Below, one piece after another: positions 51,918-60,382 of a stretch of 64,000 nucleotides of DNA. The DNA is taken from the NCBI RefSeq assembly GCF_013170705.1, contig NZ_CP033334.1, forward strand, positions 2,705,501 through 2,769,500, in the 5' to 3' direction. The first letter of the stretch is position 1. Each line of letters opens with the position of its first letter. Under the pieces are notes generated by a model. That model did no database searches and had not been told where the DNA came from. It saw nothing but the letters and a program-made list of their open reading frames with translations. The DNA is from Mesorhizobium loti (GTDB lineage: Bacteria; Pseudomonadota; Alphaproteobacteria; Rhizobiales; Rhizobiaceae). Position numbers and translations under genes: made by a program.

Positions 51918-54370
51918 GAGTTTCTCTCCTCGCGTGGGCGCATCCTGGCGCCAGTCGGATCATAGGGGGGCCTGTCGAGCGGCCGGAGCGCATGGCGTGT
52001 GCCGGCGACTGCGATTTCGTAGCGGGACGCCTGCATCCGCGCCGCTGTCTCGCCGGGCTCGCAAGTGATGTAGCCAAGGCAAAGGCTCAAGTCGGTGCGG
52101 AAACCAAGACCGCCCGACGTCGTCAAGCCGGCAAGCTTTCCGTCCCGGTAGATGGGTTCGTCATGAAGAAGGAGCGGGTTGGCGTCCACCACCGCGAAGT
52201 GCATCAACCGGCGCTTCACGCCTTCGGCCTTTTGCGCCAGCAGCGCTTCACGACCGATGAAATCGCCTTTCTTCCAGGATACGGCAAAGGATAGGCCCGC
52301 TTCCAAAGGGGTATCCTTTGGCCCGATATCGTGTCCCCAATGGCGATAGGCTTTTTCCAGCCGGCAGCCGTCCAGTGCATAGTGACCGCAGAAGACAAGA
52401 CCGTGCGCGGCGCCTGCCGCCGCGAGCGTGGCCAGCAAATGTTGCGCGCACTCAACCGGCACGTAGAGCTCAAAGCCGAGTTCGCCGACAAAGCTGACAC
52501 GCGTTGCCCGGACATCGGTCATTCCGATGTCGATGCGCCGCGAGGTCGAGAACGGAAACGCCGCATCTGAAAGATCGGCGTCGGTCAGGCTCTGCAGCAG
52601 TTCGCGCGAACGTGGCCCCATGACACCGAGGACGGCTTCGGACGATGTCAGGTCGAAGACCGAAGCATTGAGATCGAGATCCTGTGCATGATGCCGAATC
52701 CAGGCAAGATCCTTCTGTCTCGTCGCCGCGCCGGAAATGACCCGGAATGTGTCCTCGCCACTTCGCAGAACCGTCACGTCGGCCTCGATGCCGCCTCGCG
52801 GGTTGAGAATTTGCGTATAGACGGCGCGGCCTTCGGCGACATCGATGTCGTTGGCACACAAATGCTGCATCAGCTTCACCGCGTCGCACCCGGTGACCTC
52901 AAGCTTGGTGAAGGGAGAGAGCTCAAACAGGCCGACGCCTCGAGACATGCGGTCGACTTCGGCCTTGGCGGCAGCCCACCATTTTTGGGCGCCCACGGAA
53001 TAGTTGGGGGTCCGACCGGCCTCATCCTGGCCGAACCAGAGCGGACGTTCCCAGCCGGTTGGCGCGCCAAACACGGCACCGGCATCGGCGAAGGCCTGGT
53101 GAAAGCCGGAACGCCTGATATCGCGTCCCGCGGTCGCCTGCTTGTAGGGCCAGTGCATGCGAAAGAGATCGGCGACCGCCTCCTCCATCCTGGCCCCGAC
53201 GAAGGACCGCGCCGCAGCGGACCGGTCGAAGCGGGCAATGTCGAGCGCCCACAGATCGAGGCCGGGTTCTCCGTCGACGATCCATTCGGCCATAGCCTTG
53301 CCCGCTCCCGCCGACGACATCATGCCGGTCGAGTTGAAGCCGGCGGCGACATAAAAACCGCGCAGATATGGTGACTCTCCCATGAGCGGCCTTGTGTCGG
53401 GTGTGAAACTCTCCGGGCCATTCATGAAGTGCCTGATGCCGGTTTCGGAGAGCGCCGGCAGAAGCTTCAGCCCAGCCGACATGAACGGCTCGAACTGATT
53501 CCAATCCTCGGGCAATTCGAGGAAAGGCCTGCTGCCCGCCGGTCCGCGAATGTCAAAAATCTTGGCATTCGGCTCGAACCCGCCAAGGACCAGCTTTCCG
53601 GAATCACCCTTGATGTAAATGCCTTCATCAAGGTCGCGAACGATCGGGAACGGATCCTGCAGGCCCGCAACCGGCTCCGTCACCACATACATATGCTCGA
53701 CGGCCTGCAGCGGCACGGGTACGCCGACAAGAGCGCCGATATCGCGTGCCCAGGCGCCGGCGCAGTTCACGACCGTCTCGCAGTCGATAATAGTGCCGGA
53801 AGCGAGCTTGACGCCGGCGACGCGGCCGTTCTTCGTCACGAAGCCTGCGCAGGCCACCCCCTCCAGGATACGAATGCCGGCGACACGGGCGCGTTTTGCA
53901 TAGGCCGCGCAGATGTCGACTGGATTGGCCTGACCGTCTTCCTCGACCCACAGCGCACCCTCGATATCGTCGACGACGATACCGCGCACGCGCTCCGATA
54001 TGCTGGCTTGATCGACGATCTCGACCTTCAGTCCGCAGACATCGCCCATATGCGCGATGCGTTTCAGCTCGTCCATCCGCTCCGGCCGTCGCGCCAGCCA
54101 AACGCCGCCCGTCCGCCGATAGCCGGAGGCCTGTCCGGTCAGTTCCTCAAGGCGCGGAAACAGTTCCGTCGCGTACTGCGCAAGCTTCGTCAGGTTGAGG
54201 CTGGCGCGCAGCGGGCCGACGATCCCGGCGGCATGCCAGGACGTGCCGCTGGTCAGTTGGTTGCGCTCCAGCAGGACCACATCGGGCATCCCGAGTTCGG
54301 CGAGATGATAGGCGATGCCCAGGCCGATGACGCCGCCGCCAATGATCACGATGCGTGCGCTGTCATTCAC
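51914..54370 (-). CDS. Dimethylglycine/sarcosine dehydrogenase-like FAD enzyme with GcvT domain (copy 2)
   Basis: 818 residues with the same architecture as the next gene: IVIIGGGVIGLGIAYHLAEL at the start, the probable flavin histidine in LTSGTSWHAAGIVGPLRASL, and a GcvT-type end (ATRVSFVGELGFELYVPVE; LEKAYRHWGHDIGPKDTPLE). It is the promoter-proximal gene of a three-gene unit with copy 1 and the MttB-family gene. The 120-bp gap to the divergent LysR gene holds the CATTAGGAAAA motif. The side chain oxidised (dimethylglycine, sarcosine or another N-methyl amino acid) is not readable from sequence. Confidence 0.9.
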   Translation of the reverse strand: MNDSARIVIIGGGVIGLGIAYHLAELGMPDVVLLERNQLTSGTSWHAAGIVGPLRASLNLTKLAQYATELFPRLEELTGQASGYRRTGGVWLARRPERMDELKRIAHMGDVCGLKVEIVDQASISERVRGIVVDDIEGALWVEEDGQANPVDICAAYAKRARVAGIRILEGVACAGFVTKNGRVAGVKLASGTIIDCETVVNCAGAWARDIGALVGVPVPLQAVEHMYVVTEPVAGLQDPFPIVRDLDEGIYIKGDSGKLVLGGFEPNAKIFDIRGPAGSRPFLELPEDWNQFEPFMSAGLKLLPALSETGIRHFMNGPESFTPDTRPLMGESPYLRGFYVAAGFNSTGMMSSAGAGKAMAEWIVDGEPGLDLWALDIARFDRSAAARSFVGARMEEAVADLFRMHWPYKQATAGRDIRRSGFHQAFADAGAVFGAPTGWERPLWFGQDEAGRTPNYSVGAQKWWAAAKAEVDRMSRGVGLFELSPFTKLEVTGCDAVKLMQHLCANDIDVAEGRAVYTQILNPRGGIEADVTVLRSGEDTFRVISGAATRQKDLAWIRHHAQDLDLNASVFDLTSSEAVLGVMGPRSRELLQSLTDADLSDAAFPFSTSRRIDIGMTDVRATRVSFVGELGFELYVPVECAQHLLATLAAAGAAHGLVFCGHYALDGCRLEKAYRHWGHDIGPKDTPLEAGLSFAVSWKKGDFIGREALLAQKAEGVKRRLMHFAVVDANPLLLHDEPIYRDGKLAGLTTSGGLGFRTDLSLCLGYITCEPGETAARMQASRYEIAVAGTRHALRPLDRPPYDPTGARMRPREERNS

Positions 54371-54446
54371 CGAGTCGATACCTTTGTTGGTTGCAACGGC
54401 GCGATCTTTTCCATCGAACCACTTGCACTCAACCGAATTTTTGCAA

Positions 54447-54457
54447 CATTAGGAAAA
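54447..54457. promoter_or_regulatory. CATTAGGAAAA motif in LysR-DMGDH divergent gap
   Basis: Exact copy of the 11-mer upstream of proX. On the minus strand it reads TTTTCCTAATG, and the following bases also partly agree with the other site (AAA-TT-GG pattern). It lies 77 bp before the DMGDH start and 34 bp before the LysR GTG, a typical position for a LysR-type operator. Confidence 0.5.
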
Positions 54458-54490
54458 CTTATGAAGCCTCGATGCGTTGGGAGTTGGTAA

Positions 54491-55468
54491 GTGAAGACCG
54501 GCAGTTTCGATTTCAATCTGTTCCGATCCATCGAGGTTTTCGCCGCCGTGGTCGAGACAAGACATGTCACCCAAGCCGCGCAAATGCTGGGCATGACGCA
54601 GTCCGCAGCGTCCCAGCATCTGAAGAACCTGGAGACCGCCCTTGGCGTCAGCCTGATCGATCGCAACCTCAGGCCGATCGAACTTACCAAGGCGGGAATA
54701 GCACTTCATCGGCGCGCCATCGTCATACTGGCCGAGGTCGAGGGGCTTCGCACGGATGCGCGCCGCGTCAATGCCGCGCCGCTGCCACTGCTGCGCGTCG
54801 CTCTCCTTGCATCCATCGCCACAACATTGGCGCCAGCCCTGTCCGTGCTTGCCCGCAAGACCTTCGGCATTCCCGAGCTCAGCCTCTTCGCGGGCCTGGC
54901 TACGGACCACGTTGCCTTGCTGCGGGCCAGGCGAGCGGATCTCGCCGTCACATCCGGCGAACTCTTTGAAATCGAAGGCCTTACGCGCTATCCGATCATG
55001 ACTGAGAAGTTCTTGCTGGTGACGCCGAAAGGGTTCGCGGGGGATGTCGGTGACATAACGAAGCTTTCGAAGAAGCTCGCCTTCGTACGGTTTTCGCGCG
55101 AGACACCGGTGGGGCTGCGGGTCGATCAGCATTTGAGCCGGCTGCGCATCGAGATACCCCGCTCCATGGAAGGAGACCGCTCCAGTGTGGTGATGGCACC
55201 GGTCGCGTCCGGTATGGGTTTTGCGATCCTGACGCCAACACTGCTCATCGATGGCCTGGCCGAAGGCATGGAGATTGATGTACACCCCTTGCCCTTCACC
55301 GGACTGACGCGCAACATCCTGCTCGTCGCGCGGGAGCGCGAACTGGGGAACCTGCCGGAAGCCTTCGCCGCGCGCACCGCCGAAGTCCTGACCCAAGCGA
55401 TCAGCGCACGCCTGCCCGACCTTCCCGCCGACTGCTACGTCGTCGACAGTCCCGCATCGCATGACTAA
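54491..55468 (+). CDS. LysR-family transcriptional regulator
   Basis: 325-residue LTTR. The N-terminal helix-turn-helix is FNLFRSIEVFAAVVETRHVT followed by QAAQMLGMTQSAASQHLKNL, and the C-terminal effector domain starts near LPLLRVALLASIATTLAPAL. A GTG start with a GGGAG-type site is used. It is transcribed away from the DMGDH-MttB unit and towards an aminotransferase. Divergent placement and the shared motif suggest that it controls both the demethylation genes and proXVW, probably in response to a betaine-derived compound. Effector unknown. Confidence 0.93.
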   Translation: MKTGSFDFNLFRSIEVFAAVVETRHVTQAAQMLGMTQSAASQHLKNLETALGVSLIDRNLRPIELTKAGIALHRRAIVILAEVEGLRTDARRVNAAPLPLLRVALLASIATTLAPALSVLARKTFGIPELSLFAGLATDHVALLRARRADLAVTSGELFEIEGLTRYPIMTEKFLLVTPKGFAGDVGDITKLSKKLAFVRFSRETPVGLRVDQHLSRLRIEIPRSMEGDRSSVVMAPVASGMGFAILTPTLLIDGLAEGMEIDVHPLPFTGLTRNILLVARERELGNLPEAFAARTAEVLTQAISARLPDLPADCYVVDSPASHD

Positions 55469-55566
55469 TCGGCTCCATCATTTATCCTGATGGGCGATTT
55501 TGCCCCGTGCGCGCCCTTCACATTCTGTGTTCAATCCCCCCGGTTTCAAACACGCAGGAGGCGGGC

Positions 55567-56895
55567 ATGAATGCTCCTCACGTTCATTCGAATCTGGAGG
55601 TCGACTGGTCGACCGAGTCCATCGTCGAGCGAAGGAACCGCTTCTATTCCGCTTCGCAGCGGAAGTTCGTTCCCTACAAGGAGCCGCTGATCCTGAAGCG
55701 TGGAAAAGGCCAATACGTCTGGGACGAAAAGGACCAGAAATACATTGACCTTCTTGGCATGAACCTTTGCATTTCGGTCGGCCATGCCCACCCGCAGGTG
55801 GTGAAGGCGGCCACCGAGCAACTGGCTGAACTGACCCACTGTACGACGATGTTCTATCATCCGGTTCCCGCCCAGTATGCCGAGGAACTCGCTGCAACGA
55901 TGCCTGCGGGGCATGACTGGGTGGTGCATTTCACAAACAGCGGCGCGGAAGCAATCGATCTCGCCTTGCTGATGGCGCGCACGCATACGGGCAATATCGA
56001 CATGCTTGCGCTTGCCTCGAGCTATCACGGCGCCACCTTCGGGGCTCAGTCGGTGACCGGAATCTCGGGATTTCGTCACCCCGTCCCCCAGCTTGGAGGC
56101 GTGACCTTCGTGGCCGAGCCCAACCAATATCGTGGCGCTCATGGCGAAGGGGTCGAGCCGTATCTGGGCGAGGTCGAGCGCGCCATAGCCAGTTCGACCA
56201 GCGGCCGGCTTGCCGGGATGATTGTGGAGCCGGTCCAGGGCTACGGCGGCATCGTACCGATGCCCCAGGGCTATATTTCTGGCGCTTTCGAACGCGTTCG
56301 CGCAGCCGGTGGCGTTTGCATCATTGATGAAGTGCAATCCGGCGTCGGACGTACGGGCGATGCCTTCTGGGCGTTCGAATCCCATGGCGTCGTTCCTGAT
56401 ATTGTCGTTGTCGCCAAAGGCGTCGGCAATGGCATCCCGCTGGGCGCCGTCATCGCGAAGCGAGACGTCGCCGAGTCCATGGCTGATAAATTCCTGTTTC
56501 ATACCTACGGAGCCAATCCTGTCGCATGCGCTGCCGGACGCGCGGTGCTCAAGGTCATCCGTGAAGAACGACTGCAAGAGAATGCACGCGCCGTTGGCGG
56601 CGCCCTGAAGACGAGACTGGAGGAACTCAAGAAGCAGTATCCCTTGATCGGCGACATCAGAGGACAAGGTTTGATGCTTGCGATCGAACTGGTGAAAGAC
56701 GGGACTACGAAGGAACCTGCACCGGAGGCGGCAATCGCGGTATTCGAGGAGACCCGACGCAACGGCCTCGTTGCGAGCCGCTCGGGTCCCTACCGGAACG
56801 TTATCCGTATGTGCCCGCCACTTTGCCTTTCGATGGCGGATGTCGAGGACGTAATGGACCGCTTCGTCCGCAGCTTCCGGACAGCGACACTCTGA
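55567..56895 (+). CDS. Class III aminotransferase (aspartate aminotransferase family, omega-amino acid type)
   Basis: 442-residue PLP enzyme. The motifs are DLLGMNLCISVGHAHPQVVK, HFTNSGAEAIDLALLMARTH (phosphate site), CIIDEVQSGVGRTGDAFWAF and the Schiff-base lysine in DIVVVAKGVGNGIPLGAVIA. These features fit the alanine-glyoxylate/omega-amino acid aminotransferase branch. AGGAGG (55556-55561) marks the ATG at 55567; an earlier frame from 55507 is not needed. It follows the LysR gene by 98 bp on the same strand. It may handle an amine left after demethylation; the natural donor is unknown. Confidence 0.88.
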   Translation: MNAPHVHSNLEVDWSTESIVERRNRFYSASQRKFVPYKEPLILKRGKGQYVWDEKDQKYIDLLGMNLCISVGHAHPQVVKAATEQLAELTHCTTMFYHPVPAQYAEELAATMPAGHDWVVHFTNSGAEAIDLALLMARTHTGNIDMLALASSYHGATFGAQSVTGISGFRHPVPQLGGVTFVAEPNQYRGAHGEGVEPYLGEVERAIASSTSGRLAGMIVEPVQGYGGIVPMPQGYISGAFERVRAAGGVCIIDEVQSGVGRTGDAFWAFESHGVVPDIVVVAKGVGNGIPLGAVIAKRDVAESMADKFLFHTYGANPVACAAGRAVLKVIREERLQENARAVGGALKTRLEELKKQYPLIGDIRGQGLMLAIELVKDGTTKEPAPEAAIAVFEETRRNGLVASRSGPYRNVIRMCPPLCLSMADVEDVMDRFVRSFRTATL

Positions 56896-57008
56896 TGACT
56901 GATATCCGCGTTCGATGGGCAACGGAGAGTGAATCGAATAGTGGCCATCCGCCGATCCTCTCTCCAAGCCCGAAAGCTGCCGTACGCTCACCTTCGGGCG
57001 GCGGCTAA

Positions 57009-57221
57009 CATGAACATTTTCCGACCGATAGCTTTTGGCAAAATCGGGCGTTGATAGCTGATTACAGCGAGGTCAGCCGAATTGCGGATTTGATTGCGCT
57101 CTGGTGGCAACATGATGCGCCGATCGGCCCGGATGAAAACCCGTATGGAGGAAGCGACCCCTCGCGAGTCCTGCAGCGGTTACTGGATTTTTGCCTCTCT
57201 CGCAGTCTTCACGTCGTTTAG
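57009..57221 (+). other. Open 70-codon stretch without a start, possible gene fragment
   Basis: Between the aminotransferase and the TPR gene one frame is open from 57009 and reads plausibly like protein (DYSEVSRIADLIALWWQHDA, PYGGSDPSRVLQRLLDF). It has no ATG/GTG start with a ribosome site and its last 42 bases overlap the convergent TPR gene. I do not recognise the family. The rest of 56896-57179 contains only a weak GCCCGAA/TTCGGGC stem (56968-56999). Confidence 0.2.
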
Positions 57222-59333
57222 GCCCTTCAGGGCCTCGCGGCTCCCAGTCCCAGCGGCGGCGCGGAAAACCTGCTCGGCATCGGCAAAGCGGCGTAGCTTC
57301 AGATAGGCATAGCCGCGCAGTACCATGAGGCCCGTGCGCTCCGGCGCAATGCGCGACCGCTCATCCAGCGCCATGATCGTCTCGACATAACGGCCTTGAT
57401 CGAAGGCGCTGTTGGCCTGGTTTTCCAGGAGTGCTGTCTTTAGTTGCGCGCTACGGTCGGCATCTTGCGGCGCCTTGGACGCCGCGACCGCGGCCATATC
57501 CGACAGTCCGGCGCGCAGGTACGCTAGGCTTTGCCCGTAGGCGGCATCAGCGCGGGTCTTGCCGGTACCGTGCAGAGCCACTTCGAAAGCCGCGACCGCC
57601 TCCATCGGCCGGTTCGCGCCCATCAGGCACCAGCCCCGCGTCAACGCCCGAGCCGGCGCCAACCCGGTCGGGTCAAGTGTGCTGGAGCAGCCGCGCGCCT
57701 GCTGTTTTGTCATTCCGCCCACCCGCACATTGTCCTGGCCTGTGCCGGTCTGGTTTGTCGCCTGCTCCCGGCTGGCACGTTGACGCGCGCGCGCGCCGGT
57801 CCCCGCGCCCTTGCCGAACGCCGACGTCTCGATGCTTCGCTCGCCCACCGTGGGGATGCGTTCGGAACGTCCCGCCCAGGCGGCCTGTATGGCCCGCGCG
57901 CCGGCCTTGTCGCCGGTCTTCCACAGCGTCAGCGCCAGCCCATAGGCGGAAGGTTCGTCGTCTGGCTTCCAGTCAAGCGCCAGCTTGAACCATTGTGCCG
58001 CCGTTTGCGATTGGTTGAGGCCGTCCGCATACCAACCCAGTTGTTGCGCGGCGGCGGCGTCCTTTGCTGCATAGATGGCCTGGACCATGCGCTGGAGCAC
58101 GTCCGGACTAATTGGCGCTTGCGGCGTCACCGCCAGCAGATTGGCTACCGCGGCCAGGTAGACGCGACGCGTGTCGTCGTTGGTGTCGCGCCAAGGATAG
58201 AGGATGTCCTCGGCATCGGCCGAGCGCTCCTGTTGGATCAGCGCCAATGCCAAGCCCTGCGAGGCGGCGGCCGTGTTTTCCTTGTCATGGGCCTTGCGAA
58301 ACCAGTTTTCTGCCTCTTTCGGGTTCTCACGGCGCACGAAGTACCAACCCAGCAGCAGGTCGTCGGAGGACAGGCCGTCCTGATCTGCCAGCGTCTGGAC
58401 GGTGGCGATGTCCGTCGGCGCCACGATTAGCTTCGGATCGGCATCGCCATTGGCCAGGCTTTGCCTCGCAATGTCGTTGCGCACGCTTGCGAACTCACCT
58501 TTGCCGTCTGCTGTCTTCTGCTCGGTCGCGAGAAGCTGGTCCAGGTCCGCTCGTGACAGCAGCGGCAGCGCCTTTTGGATGGTGGCGACACGTTCCTCGG
58601 GTTTCTTGCAATTGTTCAGCACGTAAAGATAGGCGTCGCGCGCACGGTCCTTGCGGTCCGTCTGCGCGAAGGCTTCCGCGACCCGCCACAGCACATCGAC
58701 ATCACCGCAGGTCAACAGGCTGGAATTGGCCGACCCGATACGGATGACGGTGTCGTATTGCTTGAGGTCGGACGCGTTGACCAGTTGTTCCCTGGCCTCC
58801 GCGACGGCCAGCCGGGCGAGCAGATCCGGCGGGGCCTGCCAGCCCGGTTGCGCGGCCTGCCTGTCGGCGATGGCCTTGCGCACCTCGGCGAGCTTGCCCT
58901 CGGAATAGAGTTTCCAGATCTGGTCAAGTCGCGGGTCGCCTGCCTGGCTGGGCGCCAGTGGGTTCTCCGGCGGTGTCCATTGCGGATACAGTGCCTTCAA
59001 CCTGGCGATCTCCGCCTCGAGCCGTCTCGTGTCGCCCTTGGACGCGAAATAGCGCAGCGCCGTTTCGTCAACTTGTGGCGGCGGCGTGGCAGCGGAATTC
59101 GCCGCTGGAGGACCGGTCGTGGACGCCGAATTCGTCGTTGGGGCAGTCGTCGTCGCGCTCCGCCCCGCCTGCGCGACCGTTGGCGGCTGCGAGTAGCCTG
59201 CCTGCGATTGTCCGCCGCCGGTGGCGATTTGAACGTCACTCGGAATCGGCGGAACCATATCGAAATAACCGCCGTGGAGCGCGACCGCTCCGAGTAGCCC
59301 TATACCGGCGGCCGTGAGCATGAACAGCTTCAT
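57180..59333 (-). CDS. TPR-repeat protein of the cellulose operon
   Basis: 717 residues. An N-terminal signal or membrane anchor (MKLFMLTAAGIGLLGAVALH) is followed by a T/A/P-rich low-complexity segment (about 35-90) and then TPR-like helices throughout, for example AENWFRKAHDKENTAAASQ, AQWFKLALDWKPDDEPSAYG and AVAAFEVALHGTGKTRADAA. It may guide the glucan chain in the periplasm like the TPR half of BcsC, but there is no C-terminal outer-membrane barrel. The ATG at 59333 overlaps the endoglucanase stop as ATGA. It is the last gene of the operon. Confidence 0.8.
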   Translation of the reverse strand: MKLFMLTAAGIGLLGAVALHGGYFDMVPPIPSDVQIATGGGQSQAGYSQPPTVAQAGRSATTTAPTTNSASTTGPPAANSAATPPPQVDETALRYFASKGDTRRLEAEIARLKALYPQWTPPENPLAPSQAGDPRLDQIWKLYSEGKLAEVRKAIADRQAAQPGWQAPPDLLARLAVAEAREQLVNASDLKQYDTVIRIGSANSSLLTCGDVDVLWRVAEAFAQTDRKDRARDAYLYVLNNCKKPEERVATIQKALPLLSRADLDQLLATEQKTADGKGEFASVRNDIARQSLANGDADPKLIVAPTDIATVQTLADQDGLSSDDLLLGWYFVRRENPKEAENWFRKAHDKENTAAASQGLALALIQQERSADAEDILYPWRDTNDDTRRVYLAAVANLLAVTPQAPISPDVLQRMVQAIYAAKDAAAAQQLGWYADGLNQSQTAAQWFKLALDWKPDDEPSAYGLALTLWKTGDKAGARAIQAAWAGRSERIPTVGERSIETSAFGKGAGTGARARQRASREQATNQTGTGQDNVRVGGMTKQQARGCSSTLDPTGLAPARALTRGWCLMGANRPMEAVAAFEVALHGTGKTRADAAYGQSLAYLRAGLSDMAAVAASKAPQDADRSAQLKTALLENQANSAFDQGRYVETIMALDERSRIAPERTGLMVLRGYAYLKLRRFADAEQVFRAAAGTGSREALKGLNDVKTAREAKIQ

Positions 59334-60382
59334 AGGCACTCCGGTTCGTGACGCCGTGCATAGGAGAGCGCAAGCAGATGCAAGGTCGAGGGATAGTAGT
59401 CGGTCGGGGCAAATGACTGCACGCTGTCAGGCAGTTTCTTGCCGTCGATGACGCAGGCGACCAGCGCTGGGATGATGCGGTAGCCCGCATCGTCGAGCAG
59501 TTGCCGCGTCTGGCCGTTGGCGACGTCGACGATGCGCAGCCTCCCTTCGGGGTCGGCCATATGCACTGCGAACGGCTCCAACAGTGCACGGTCGCGAATT
59601 CCCGCGCGGATGAGATAAAGCGGGATGCGGATCGCGTTGTAGCCAAAGTTCTGGGGAAACCCGTCGGCGGCGCGTGGCGCAGCCTTCAGCGACACCCAGT
59701 CCGGCGGCAGGCCCGCTTCCCCGATCTTCATTGTGGTCGCGATCAGGGCGCGGCCATTGTTGGCCAGCTCGCGCCACGGACCGTCCGGCGCCAGCTCGGC
59801 CATCACCGGCAGTGCCTCGAACACCCAATAGGACGGGTTGACGACGGGACCATCCTGGCGGTCGGCGGCGCCGAACCCGGCATTGCCAGGCTTGAGCAGA
59901 ACAGCATCGCCCACCCGTTCCAGGCCGCCTGCGGCCAGCGCCGAGGCGATCGTGGCGGCGGCGGTGGTCAGGTCGGGGCGACGCCAGGCGGATCCGGCGA
60001 GCGCCAGCCCATAGGCGATCAGCAGATCGCCATCGGTAGCGTTGTTGGTGTCGGTTACGCGCGGCGTCGCGGAGGGGTCCCATTTCCAGGCCGCCAACCC
60101 GTCATTCCGCAACAGCATCTCGGTGCGGGTAAATGCCCAGATGCGATCGAAATCACCCCTGTTGTCGGCAAGATATGACAAGAGCAGTCCGTATCCCTGA
60201 CCTTCGCTGTGACTGATGCCGGCATTGGCATTGTCGACGATTCGGCCGGCCGGGTCGAGGAACTTGTCCCGGTAAAGGGTCCATTCCGCCGTGGTGATGG
60301 CTGCGCCTGCCACCGCGGGCGCGGATTGGGCGGTCAGGATGGAAACCATCGCTGCCAGCATCATCACCCTCAGCCTACTCAT
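59330..60382 (-). CDS. bcsZ: Cellulose-operon endoglucanase, glycoside hydrolase family 8 (BcsZ/CelC)
   Basis: 350-residue periplasmic beta-1,4-glucanase. Signal peptide: VMMLAAMVSILTAQSAPAVA. The GH8 catalytic acid is in ISHSEGQGYGLLLSYLADNR, and VVNPSYWVFEALPVMAEL and GYNAIRIPLYLIRAGI are further family blocks. The start at 60382 has CAGGAGA upstream and overlaps the bcsB stop by four bases. BcsZ trims nascent cellulose and is needed for normal polymer export. Nothing in the sequence suggests loss of activity. Confidence 0.92.
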   Translation of the reverse strand: MSRLRVMMLAAMVSILTAQSAPAVAGAAITTAEWTLYRDKFLDPAGRIVDNANAGISHSEGQGYGLLLSYLADNRGDFDRIWAFTRTEMLLRNDGLAAWKWDPSATPRVTDTNNATDGDLLIAYGLALAGSAWRRPDLTTAAATIASALAAGGLERVGDAVLLKPGNAGFGAADRQDGPVVNPSYWVFEALPVMAELAPDGPWRELANNGRALIATTMKIGEAGLPPDWVSLKAAPRAADGFPQNFGYNAIRIPLYLIRAGIRDRALLEPFAVHMADPEGRLRIVDVANGQTRQLLDDAGYRIIPALVACVIDGKKLPDSVQSFAPTDYYPSTLHLLALSYARRHEPECL

